Shown here: in pieces, positions 1 through 4,853 of the stretch
How positions within the stretch are numbered: position 1 is the stretch's first letter
Layout: each line of letters begins with the position of its first letter
Assembly: GCA_035691185.1 (NCBI GenBank)
Contig: DASSJN010000112.1
Coordinates: 1 to 5,537 of the forward strand
From: RPQJ01 sp035691185
Lineage (GTDB): Bacteria; Pseudomonadota; Gammaproteobacteria; Steroidobacterales; Steroidobacteraceae
DNA: 5,537 nucleotides
Direction of reading: 5' to 3'
The notes under the pieces: model-generated
Databases searched by the model: none
Told to the model about the DNA's origin: nothing
Seen by the model: the letters and a program-made list of their open reading frames with translations, nothing else
Program-made: the position numbers and the translations under genes

Positions 1-1
1 C

Positions 2-688
2 GAGCGCCGCTTCACCCGCCATGCCGAGGGCTCGGTGCTCGTGCATTTCGGCGACACGCGCGTGCTCTGCACCGCCACCATCGAGGACGGCGTGCCCGGC
101 TTCCTGCGCGGCAAGGGCGAGGGATGGATCACCGCGGAGTACGGCATGTTGCCGCGGTCGACGCACACGCGCAGTGCGCGCGAGGCGGCCCGCGGCAAGC
201 AGGGCGGTCGTACGCTCGAGATCCAGCGTCTGATCGGGCGCTCGTTGCGCGCGATCGTCGACATGCGGGCACTCGGCGAACGCACGGTCACGCTCGACTG
301 CGACGTGCTGCAGGCGGACGGCGGCACGCGCACGGCCTCGATCACCGGCGCCTACGTGGCGCTCGCCGACGCGATGAACGCGATGGTCAAGCGTCGGCAG
401 CTCGCGGCGAGCCCGTTGCACGGCCAGGTCGCGGCCGTCTCGGTCGGCATCGTGCGCGGCGAGCCGGTCGTCGACCTCGATTATGCCGAGGACTCGAACG
501 CCGAGACCGACATGAACGTGGTCATGAACAACGGCGGCGGGTTCGTCGAGGTGCAGGGCACGGCCGAAGGCCACGCGTTCCGGCGCCACGAGCTCGACCG
601 GCTCCTGGATCTCGCCGCGCAAGCCTGTGAGCGGCTGTTCGCGACGCAGCTCGAAGCGCTGCAGGCGCCGTTGCCGGACCGTCGATGA
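2..688 (+). CDS. rph: Ribonuclease PH, 5' end cut off by the window
   Basis: RNase PH is a phosphorolytic 3'-5' exoribonuclease that trims tRNA precursors and other RNA 3' ends, using phosphate to release nucleoside diphosphates. The frame is open from base 2, giving 228 visible residues; about 15 N-terminal residues lie outside the window compared with the roughly 238-residue E. coli protein, so the GTG at 35 is an internal codon and not the start. Family blocks in order: HAEGSVLVHFGDTRVLCTA near the visible start, GWITAEYGMLPRSTHTR, GKQGGRT, GRSLRAIVD, CDVLQADGGTRTASITGA (the GGTRT phosphate-site block is at visible residues 107-111), and EDSNAETDMNVV, whose paired aspartates (codons 491 and 509) are the expected metal-binding/catalytic pair. 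The C-terminus is complete, so this is not the truncated Rph of E. coli K-12. Its TGA (686-688) overlaps the rdgB start by four bases. The family call is very secure. Confidence 0.97.
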   Translation, partial: ERRFTRHAEGSVLVHFGDTRVLCTATIEDGVPGFLRGKGEGWITAEYGMLPRSTHTRSAREAARGKQGGRTLEIQRLIGRSLRAIVDMRALGERTVTLDCDVLQADGGTRTASITGAYVALADAMNAMVKRRQLAASPLHGQVAAVSVGIVRGEPVVDLDYAEDSNAETDMNVVMNNGGGFVEVQGTAEGHAFRRHELDRLLDLAAQACERLFATQLEALQAPLPDRR

Positions 689-1299
689 ACCCCCGGTGGC
701 CTGCTGCGGTCGTGCTCGCGAGCGGCAACGCCGGCAAGCTGCGCGAGATGCGCGAGATCCTCGCACCCTGGCACGTCGCCGTGCATTCGCTCGCCGAGTT
801 CACGCAGGGCGCGGCGGAGGAGACCGGGCTCACGTTCGTCGAGAATGCGCTGATCAAGGCGCGGTTCGCGGCCACGGTGTCCGGCCTGCCGGCGATCGCG
901 GACGACTCCGGTCTCGAGGTCGACGCGCTGCACGGCGCGCCAGGCATCCATTCCTCGCGTTACGCCGGGACCGGCTCCGACGACCGCGCCAACAACGACA
1001 GGCTCCTGCGCGAACTCGTGCACGTGGCGGAGGCGGATCGCACGGCCCGCTACCGCTGCGCGATGGTCTACCTGCGCTCGCCCGAAGATCCGGCGCCGGT
1101 CGTCGCGCAGGCGGCCTGGGAAGGGCGGATCGGTCGCACACCGCGCGGCGACGGCGGCTTTGGCTACGACCCGCTGTTCCTGGTCGAGGACGGCGCGCGG
1201 ACCGCGGCCGAACTGACGGCCGCGGAGAAGAACCGGCAGAGTCATCGCGGCCAGGCGCTGCGCGGCCTGGTCGCGGCGCTCGCGGCCCACGGACGATGA
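685..1299 (+). CDS. rdgB: XTP/dITP diphosphatase (RdgB/HAM1 family)
   Basis: This enzyme hydrolyses non-canonical purine nucleoside triphosphates (dITP, XTP, ITP) to monophosphate and pyrophosphate, keeping deaminated purines out of DNA and RNA. The 204-residue product is close to the 197-residue E. coli RdgB and aligns along its whole length. Visible motifs are SGNAGK (13-18, phosphate binding), ETGLTFVENALIKA (46-59), ADDSGLEVDAL (72-82, with D74 at the position of the catalytic aspartate D69 of E. coli), GAPGIHSSRYAG (84-95), GGFGYDPLF (157-165, base-recognition loop) and EKN..SHRG near the C-terminus. The ATG is chosen because it forms an ATGA overlap with the rph stop and places the SGN motif at the normal distance from the start. 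There is no strong Shine-Dalgarno upstream, consistent with translational coupling to rph. Its own stop overlaps the hemW ATG in the same way. Confidence 0.97.
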   Translation: MNPRWPAAVVLASGNAGKLREMREILAPWHVAVHSLAEFTQGAAEETGLTFVENALIKARFAATVSGLPAIADDSGLEVDALHGAPGIHSSRYAGTGSDDRANNDRLLRELVHVAEADRTARYRCAMVYLRSPEDPAPVVAQAAWEGRIGRTPRGDGGFGYDPLFLVEDGARTAAELTAAEKNRQSHRGQALRGLVAALAAHGR

Positions 1300-2456
1300 T
1301 CGCACCTGCACGGATTCCACTCGCCCTGTACGTCCACCTGCCGTGGTGCGTGCGCAAGTGCCCCTATTGCGACTTTGTGTCGCACGTCGTGCCGGCCGCG
1401 GGGCTGCCTGAACGCGCGTACGTGGACGCACTGCTGCGCGACCTGGACTTCGCGGCGCCGGAGGTCGCCGGCCGCGAGATCGTCTCGGTGTTCTTCGGCG
1501 GCGGCACCCCGAGCCTCTTTGCCGCAGGCTCGATCGCGCGCGTGCTCGATCATGCGCGCGCGCTGCTGCCGATGACGAGCGACGTCGAGGTGACTCTCGA
1601 GGCGAATCCGGGCACCGTGGAGCACGCGCGCTTCGGCGAGTACGCCGCGGTCGGGATCAACCGCGTCTCGCTCGGGGCGCAGAGTTTCGACGACACGAAG
1701 CTGCGCGCGCTCGGCCGCATTCACGCGGCCGATGAAATCGAGCGGGCCGTCGACGAGGTGCGCAGCGCGGGCATCGCCAACTTCAACCTCGACCTGATGT
1801 ATGCGCTGCCGGGGCAGGACCTCGCCGGAGCACTCGACGACCTGGAGCGCGCCATGGCGCTCGGGCCGACGCACGTGTCTCATTACCAGCTCACGCTCGA
1901 GCCCGGGACGCCGTTCGCGAAACGGCCGCCGCCGCGCCTGCCCGACGACGACGCGAGCGTGGCGATGCAGGAGGCCTGTCGGGCGCGCCTCGCTGCGAGG
2001 GGTTACGAGCAGTACGAGGTCTCGGCGTACGCGCAGCCGGGTCGGCGTTGCCGGCACAACCTCGTCTACTGGCAGTTCGGCGACTACCTCGGCGTCGGTG
2101 CAGGCGCGCACGGCAAGGTCACGCTCGCGGACGGTTCCATCGTCCGCACGGTGCGCGCACGCCATCCGGCGGCATATCTCGGCGCATCGAGTCGTGCCGC
2201 GCCCGTCACCGAGCGCCGTCGGATCGGGACCGCGGAGCTTCCGTTCGAGTTCTGTCTCAACGCCCTCCGACTGGTCGAAGGTTTCCCCGAGCCCTTGTTC
2301 ACCGGGCGCACGGGCCTGCGCATCGGGGACATGGGGGCGCCGCTCGACGAGGCGCAACGTCGCGGCCTGCTCCGGTTCGCGGACGGCCGCTGGCAGGCTA
2401 CCGAGCTCGGCCTGCGGTTCCTGAACGACCTGCAAGGGCTGTTTTTGCCGGGATGA
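1296..2456 (+). CDS. hemW: HemW, radical-SAM-type heme chaperone
   Basis: HemW (formerly annotated as HemN-like or oxygen-independent coproporphyrinogen oxidase) binds heme and a 4Fe-4S cluster and is thought to deliver heme to membrane respiratory proteins. The product is 386 residues; E. coli HemW is 378. The N-terminus LYVHLPWCVRKCPYCDF carries the radical SAM CxxxCxxC motif at C18, C22 and C25. The residue two after the third cysteine is F27, not the extra cysteine of true HemN (CxxxCxxCxC), which favours HemW. Further blocks are FFGGGTPSLF (66-75, SAM binding), EANPGT, GINRVSLGAQSF, FNLDLMYALPGQ, HVSHYQLTLEPGTPF, and HNLVYW (254-259) followed by YLGVGAGAHGK. The frame is open well upstream of 1296, but only ATG 1296 overlaps the rdgB stop (ATGA) and gives the normal N-terminus. 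It is the last gene of the rph-rdgB-hemW operon. Confidence 0.96.
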   Translation: MIAPARIPLALYVHLPWCVRKCPYCDFVSHVVPAAGLPERAYVDALLRDLDFAAPEVAGREIVSVFFGGGTPSLFAAGSIARVLDHARALLPMTSDVEVTLEANPGTVEHARFGEYAAVGINRVSLGAQSFDDTKLRALGRIHAADEIERAVDEVRSAGIANFNLDLMYALPGQDLAGALDDLERAMALGPTHVSHYQLTLEPGTPFAKRPPPRLPDDDASVAMQEACRARLAARGYEQYEVSAYAQPGRRCRHNLVYWQFGDYLGVGAGAHGKVTLADGSIVRTVRARHPAAYLGASSRAAPVTERRRIGTAELPFEFCLNALRLVEGFPEPLFTGRTGLRIGDMGAPLDEAQRRGLLRFADGRWQATELGLRFLNDLQGLFLPG

Positions 2457-2506
2457 CAATGATTTGCACCCTCGTCGGTCGGAACCGGCCTACGCCGGCC
2501 CCGCTC

Positions 2507-2529
2507 TGCAGGCGACAGTTTCGCTTGCA
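2507..2529 (+). other. Imperfect hairpin downstream of hemW
   Basis: Arms TGCAGGCG (2507-2514) and CGCTTGCA (2522-2529) enclose a seven-base loop. In RNA the stem would have eight pairs including one G-U. It begins about 50 bases after the hemW stop and could stabilise or end the operon transcript, but no U-tract follows, so I do not call it an intrinsic terminator. A weaker five-pair stem (CCGGC/GCCGG, 2485-2498) precedes it. Confidence 0.3.
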
Positions 2530-2561
2530 CTGCAACAAAATACGGGAGGGGGAGGCGGCAC

Positions 2562-2570
2562 TTATGCACA
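2562..2570 (+). promoter_or_regulatory. DnaA box (TTATGCACA)
   Basis: Exact match to the TTATNCACA consensus bound by the replication initiator DnaA. It lies about 180 bases upstream of the inverted box pair and overlaps the ATG of the possible small ORF. On its own it could be chance; its presence in the same intergenic gap as two other perfect boxes raises its weight. Confidence 0.5.
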
Positions 2571-2668
2571 TGCCGGGTCGGCTGACGCACATTCTGCGGG
2601 TTACGGTCCGTAGCGAAAGTGAAACGTTAGACGGGTTTGATAGTCTATTGAAAACTATGGCGAAATAG
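2564..2668 (+). CDS. Possible 34-residue small protein, unrecognised
   Basis: I do not recognise this product. An ATG at 2564 opens a 34-codon frame ending in TAG at 2666-2668. The protein starts MHMPGRLTHILRVTV and ends DSLLKTMAK; it is polar and mildly amphipathic, with no obvious transmembrane segment or cysteines. The argument for translation is a GGAGG Shine-Dalgarno core at 2551-2555, eight bases from the ATG, inside a longer purine run. This is better than the site of any annotated gene here. Against it: the frame is short, its codons (TTA, AGT, TTG, AAA, ACT) are unlike the GC-ending codons of its neighbours, the ATG lies inside a DnaA-box match, and I see no clear promoter. The same frame runs upstream through hemW as a shadow reading. 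It could be a real small gene, a leader peptide, or chance. Confidence 0.3.
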   Translation: MHMPGRLTHILRVTVRSESETLDGFDSLLKTMAK

Positions 2669-2700
2669 GGGTGGTCATTTTTTGACCAACACAGAAATTA
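2641..2700. other. AT-rich island
   Basis: By hand count 39 of 60 bases are A or T, against roughly one third in the flanking genes. It sits between the DnaA box at 2562 and the box pair at 2751. Such a segment next to DnaA boxes resembles a DNA-unwinding element, but it may equally be ordinary AT-rich intergenic or promoter-like DNA. I could not fit a convincing sigma-70 promoter inside it. Confidence 0.5.
2672..2688. repeat. Inverted repeat TGGTCA-N5-TGACCA
   Basis: Perfect six-base arms at 2672-2677 and 2683-2688 flank a five-T spacer. One base further out does not pair (2671/2689) but the next does (2670/2690). The 17-base dyad has the size of an operator for a dimeric regulator; the half-site resembles those of GntR/FadR-type proteins, but the spacing is not the FadR one. 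As RNA it would be a short hairpin with a U-rich loop, not a terminator. No regulator gene is in the window. Confidence 0.4.
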
Positions 2701-2708
2701 CGCTGTGT
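2689..2708. repeat. Inverted repeat ACACAG-N8-CTGTGT
   Basis: Arms at 2689-2694 and 2703-2708 are perfect complements separated by eight bases. The dyad begins at the base after the TGGTCA dyad ends, so the two stand back to back. It is not a LexA box (CTG-N10-CAG). Its function is unknown. Confidence 0.35.
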
Positions 2709-2738
2709 GACGCGGCGCAGGAGCCGTTGTGCCTGTCG

Positions 2739-2747
2739 CCATCCACA
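2739..2747 (+). promoter_or_regulatory. Degenerate DnaA-box-like site (CCATCCACA)
   Basis: Seven of nine bases match TTATCCACA. It lies 12 bases upstream of, and in the same orientation as, the perfect box at 2751. It is significant only as a possible weak member of the cluster. Confidence 0.3.
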
Positions 2748-2750
2748 CAG

Positions 2751-2759
2751 TTATCCACA
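2751..2759 (+). promoter_or_regulatory. DnaA box, perfect (TTATCCACA), left half of inverted pair
   Basis: Exact match to the high-affinity DnaA box. It forms the left arm of a near-perfect dyad: GTTATCCACA (2750-2759) faces TGTGGATAAC (2765-2774) across five bases. Two consensus boxes this close, in opposite orientation, are very unlikely by chance in DNA this GC-rich. Confidence 0.75.
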
Positions 2760-2764
2760 GGTTT

Positions 2765-2773
2765 TGTGGATAA
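2765..2773 (-). promoter_or_regulatory. DnaA box, perfect, right half of inverted pair
   Basis: TGTGGATAA here is TTATCCACA on the minus strand, the mirror of the box at 2751-2759 with a five-base gap. It ends 75 bases before the rpmE -35 element. DnaA bound here could influence rpmE transcription, titrate DnaA, or belong to a replication-related site. Confidence 0.75.
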
Positions 2774-2824
2774 CCGATTCTGTCAAACGCGTCGTTGCGG
2801 TCTTACAACGAGGCGAGCTGCGCA

Positions 2825-2916
2825 GAAGCCGCGGCCCGGCGCGCTCGCTTGTCAGGCCCTCGGGCGGAAACTATAATCCGCGGCCCACTTTGGACCCACG
2901 CCCGGAAGCCGCGGCC
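2825..2916 (+). repeat. 12-base direct repeat GAAGCCGCGGCC flanking the rpmE promoter
   Basis: Identical copies lie at 2825-2836 and 2905-2916, 80 bases apart start to start. The second overlaps the rpmE Shine-Dalgarno (GGAAG, 2904-2908) and abuts its ATG. The inner CCGCGGCC occurs a third time at 2878-2885, directly after the -10 element. These may be chance in GC-rich DNA or a site for a leader or promoter regulator. Confidence 0.4.
2849..2877 (+). promoter_or_regulatory. Sigma-70 promoter of rpmE
   Basis: The -35 element TTGTCA (2849-2854, five of six consensus bases) and the -10 element TATAAT (2872-2877, perfect) are separated by exactly 17 bases. Transcription should start near 2884, giving an untranslated leader of about 33 bases before the rpmE ATG. 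This is the strongest promoter in the window and fits a highly expressed ribosomal-protein gene. Confidence 0.9.
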
Positions 2917-3123
2917 ATGAAAGACGCCATCCATCCGAACTACAAGCAGATCACCGTGACCTGCAGCTGCGGCAACACGTTCGAGACGCGTTCGACGCTG
3001 GGCCAGGATCTGCAGATCGAAGTCTGCTCGAGCTGCCACCCGTTCTACACCGGCAAGCAGAAGATCGTCGACACGGGCGGCCGCGTGGACCGCTTCCGCA
3101 AGAAGTACGCCGCCAAAGCCTGA
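2917..3123 (+). CDS. rpmE: 50S ribosomal protein L31, zinc-binding form
   Basis: bL31 is a small protein of the large ribosomal subunit that bridges to the 30S head near L5. The 68-residue product has the usual length and aligns throughout with E. coli RpmE (MK..IHP.Y, CSCGN, RST.G.DL, VCS.CHPF.TGKQ, TGGRVDRF). Cysteines C16, C18, C37 and C40 form the zinc site, so this is the C+ primary paralogue, not the zinc-free, Zur-controlled RpmE2 type; no Zur-like box is visible upstream. The open frame extends upstream through the promoter, but ATG 2917 gives the conserved N-terminus and has a GGAAG Shine-Dalgarno eight bases away. It has its own promoter (2849-2877) and terminator (3149-3178), so it is probably transcribed alone. 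The basic C-terminus RFRKKYAAKA is typical. Confidence 0.97.
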   Translation: MKDAIHPNYKQITVTCSCGNTFETRSTLGQDLQIEVCSSCHPFYTGKQKIVDTGGRVDRFRKKYAAKA

Positions 3124-3148
3124 CGACCACCGTCCGCCTGGCGGGCCT

Positions 3149-3178
3149 CGGGGCGCCGGAAGGCGCCCCGTTCGTTTC
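3149..3178 (+). terminator. Intrinsic terminator after rpmE
   Basis: Arms CGGGGCGCC (3149-3157) and GGCGCCCCG (3162-3170) form a nine-pair stem closed by a GGAA tetraloop of the GNRA type. The T-containing tail TTCGTTTCC follows at 3171-3179. The stem starts 26 bases after the rpmE stop. The tail is not a pure T-run, so some read-through into the peptidase gene is possible. Confidence 0.8.
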
Positions 3179-3287
3179 CGGCTCCGCGCGCCGCGTGAGC
3201 CGGATTCGACCTCAGGGCCGGCCCCGGAACTTTCTGACCGCTGGGCCGCACTCTAGACTCAGGGACCCTCGCAACCCGGAGTCGCCC

Positions 3288-4760
3288 ATGGCCCGCCTGA
3301 GCCCCCATCTCGCCGTCGCCCTGCTCGCCGGCACGTTCGCTCTCGCTGGTGGCTGCGCCACGAACCCCGTCACGGGCGGCAAGGACATCGTGACGATGAG
3401 CGAGGAGCAGGAGATCGAACTCGGGCGCAAGATGCACCCGCAGGTCCTGCAGGAATACGGCCGGTACGACGACGAGATCCTGCAGCAGTACGTCAATGCC
3501 GTCGGCCAGCGCATCGCCACCTCGAGCCATCGGCCGAGCCTGCAGTACACGTTCACCGTGCTGGACAGCGCCGACGTCAACGCATTCGCATTGCCGGGCG
3601 GCTACGTCTACGTCACGCGCGGCATCATGGCTTACCTGAATTCCGAGGCCGAGCTCGCCGCGGTCCTCGGCCACGAGATCGGTCACGTCACGGCCCGTCA
3701 CTCCGTGCGCCAGCAGACCGGCGCGACGGCGGCCGGCGTCGGCGCAATGGTCGTGGGCATCCTGACGGGCAGTCCGGACCTCGCGAACGTCGCCAGCACG
3801 GCGGGCACGGCGCTCGTGCGCGGATACGGCCGCGACATGGAACTCGAGGCCGACAAGCTCGGCGCGGAGTACCTGAACCGCATCGGGTACGAGCCCGAGG
3901 AAATGATCGACGTCGTCCGGCTGCTCAAGAACCAGGAGATGCTCGAGGTACAGATGGCACGGCAGGAGAACCGCAAGCCGCGCGTCTACCACGGCGTGTT
4001 CTCGACCCACCCCGACAACGACACCCGCCTCAAGGAGGTCGTGCGCGCGGCTGCCAAGGTGCAGAACACGGAAGAACGGCCCGACAATCGCGACGCCTAC
4101 CTCGCCCGCCTCGACGGCATGCCGATGGGCGACAGTCGCGCGCAGGGCATCGTCCGCGGTTCGCGCTTCTACCACGGCGACCTCGGGTTCACGCTGGCCT
4201 TCCCCTCGGGCTGGGTCGTCGAGAACCAGCAGTCGAGCGTGCTGGCCTACCCGGAGTCCAAGGACGCGATGATCAAGGTGTCCGCGGCCGCGCCGCCGCC
4301 GGGCGTCGGCCCGAAGGAATTCCTCGGGCGACTGTTGAAAGGGGCGACGACCACCGCGTCGGCGCCGCTCGAGGTCAACGGGCTCCAGGGGTACACCGCC
4401 ACGGTGCGCAGCACCGGCCTCCCGTGGGGCAACCAGGGCCCCGCGCGGGTGGCCGTCGTCTACTACAACAACCTCGCCTACGTGTTCCAGGGCGCGCCGC
4501 GGCAGGCGGCGGGGCTCTCGAGCTTCGACCCGGTCTTCAATTCCAGCGTGAAGACTTTCCGGCGACTGCGCGACAACGAGTTCCCGCAGGCCGAGCCGGA
4601 CAAGATACGGGTCATGCGCGCGACGCAGGGCACGACCATCGAACAGCTGGCGCGCAATTCGCCGATCAAGAAATACCCGATCGAGCGGCTGCGCCTGCTC
4701 AACGACCTCTACCCGGACAAGCAGCCGGTCGTCGGCCAGAGACTCAAGATCGTGGAATGA
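3288..4760 (+). CDS. M48-family zinc metallopeptidase, putative outer-membrane lipoprotein
   Basis: This is probably an envelope quality-control protease related to the BepA/LoiP M48 peptidases; its substrate is unknown. The 490-residue product begins with a hydrophobic signal segment (about 8-20) and a lipobox-like LAGGC, with C23 as the likely lipidated residue and Ala next to it, favouring the outer membrane. The mature start CATNPVTGGKDIVTMSEEQE is typical of this group. HEIGH (129-133) supplies two zinc ligands and the catalytic Glu, and ELEAD (185-189) supplies the third ligand. Two C-terminal regions follow: about 290-430, starting SRFYHGDLGFTLAFPSGW, resembles small beta-rich PsbP/DcrB-like modules, and 440-490 (GTTIEQLA to VVGQRLKIV) looks LysM-like. 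BepA's TPR tail is absent. ATG 3288 is chosen over an upstream GTG (3195) because it gives the signal peptide directly and has GGAG at 3278-3281, six bases away. Confidence 0.92.
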   Translation: MARLSPHLAVALLAGTFALAGGCATNPVTGGKDIVTMSEEQEIELGRKMHPQVLQEYGRYDDEILQQYVNAVGQRIATSSHRPSLQYTFTVLDSADVNAFALPGGYVYVTRGIMAYLNSEAELAAVLGHEIGHVTARHSVRQQTGATAAGVGAMVVGILTGSPDLANVASTAGTALVRGYGRDMELEADKLGAEYLNRIGYEPEEMIDVVRLLKNQEMLEVQMARQENRKPRVYHGVFSTHPDNDTRLKEVVRAAAKVQNTEERPDNRDAYLARLDGMPMGDSRAQGIVRGSRFYHGDLGFTLAFPSGWVVENQQSSVLAYPESKDAMIKVSAAAPPPGVGPKEFLGRLLKGATTTASAPLEVNGLQGYTATVRSTGLPWGNQGPARVAVVYYNNLAYVFQGAPRQAAGLSSFDPVFNSSVKTFRRLRDNEFPQAEPDKIRVMRATQGTTIEQLARNSPIKKYPIERLRLLNDLYPDKQPVVGQRLKIVE

Positions 4761-4806
4761 TACGAACTTGAACTCACCGCGCCGCCGTGCAAACCTGCCT
4801 GGCCAA

Positions 4807-4822
4807 CCCCGGAGCGCCGGGG
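4807..4822 (+). other. GC hairpin between the M48 gene and gltA
   Basis: Arms CCCCGG (4807-4812) and CCGGGG (4817-4822) enclose the loop AGCG. It lies 46 bases after the peptidase stop and 31 before the gltA ATG. No T-run follows, so it may be a weak or Rho-assisted terminator or a gltA leader structure. I see no convincing gltA promoter in the 93-base gap, although a GAACTT/GAACTC tandem occurs at 4764-4775. Confidence 0.35.
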
Positions 4823-4853
4823 AGCGACGGTCCGTCATGGGGATTGCAGGGTC

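Larger units (their letters stand above)
2457..2916. other. 460-base intergenic region with DnaA boxes, dyads and an AT-rich island
   Basis: This is the only gap over 300 bases without an assured gene. Reading left to right it holds an imperfect hairpin (2507-2529), a purine run GGGAGGGGGAGG (2544-2555) ahead of a possible 34-codon ORF, a perfect DnaA box inside that ORF's start, an AT-rich stretch (39 of 60 bases A or T at 2641-2700, by hand count), a chain of short inverted repeats (2602-2708), an inverted pair of perfect DnaA boxes (2751-2773), and the rpmE promoter (2849-2877). Composition departs sharply from the flanking genes. It combines regulatory elements with what may be a DnaA-binding locus. 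The parts are listed separately. Confidence 0.8.

Noticed and set aside
627..1295. Upstream extension of the hemW frame to 627
   Set aside because: The extra residues are a shadow of rdgB in another frame. The conserved HemW N-terminus begins just after ATG 1296.
481..1431. 316-codon minus-strand frame opposite rph and rdgB
   Set aside because: Arginine-rich shadow of two well-recognised + strand genes, with no family motif.
1242..2459. 405-codon open frame on the minus strand opposite hemW
   Set aside because: Same mechanism: codon boundaries coincide with hemW and the protein has no recognisable motif.
2637..2710. TTGATA (2637), TTGAAA (2648) and TTGACC (2682) as sigma-70 -35 elements
   Set aside because: None has an acceptable -10 element at 16-18 bases downstream.
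2682..2876. 64-codon TTG-start frame in the intergenic region
   Set aside because: It runs through the DnaA-box pair and the rpmE promoter and ends in the -10 element. It has a TTG start and no recognisable product.
2878..2914. CCGCGG/CCGCGG leader hairpin sequestering the rpmE start
   Set aside because: The predicted transcription start near 2884 leaves the left arm out of the mRNA, so the stem would not form.
3195..3287. Upstream GTG start (3195) for the M48 peptidase
   Set aside because: It would add 31 charged residues before the signal peptide and lies just after the rpmE terminator. ATG 3288 has a good Shine-Dalgarno and a normal lipoprotein N-terminus.
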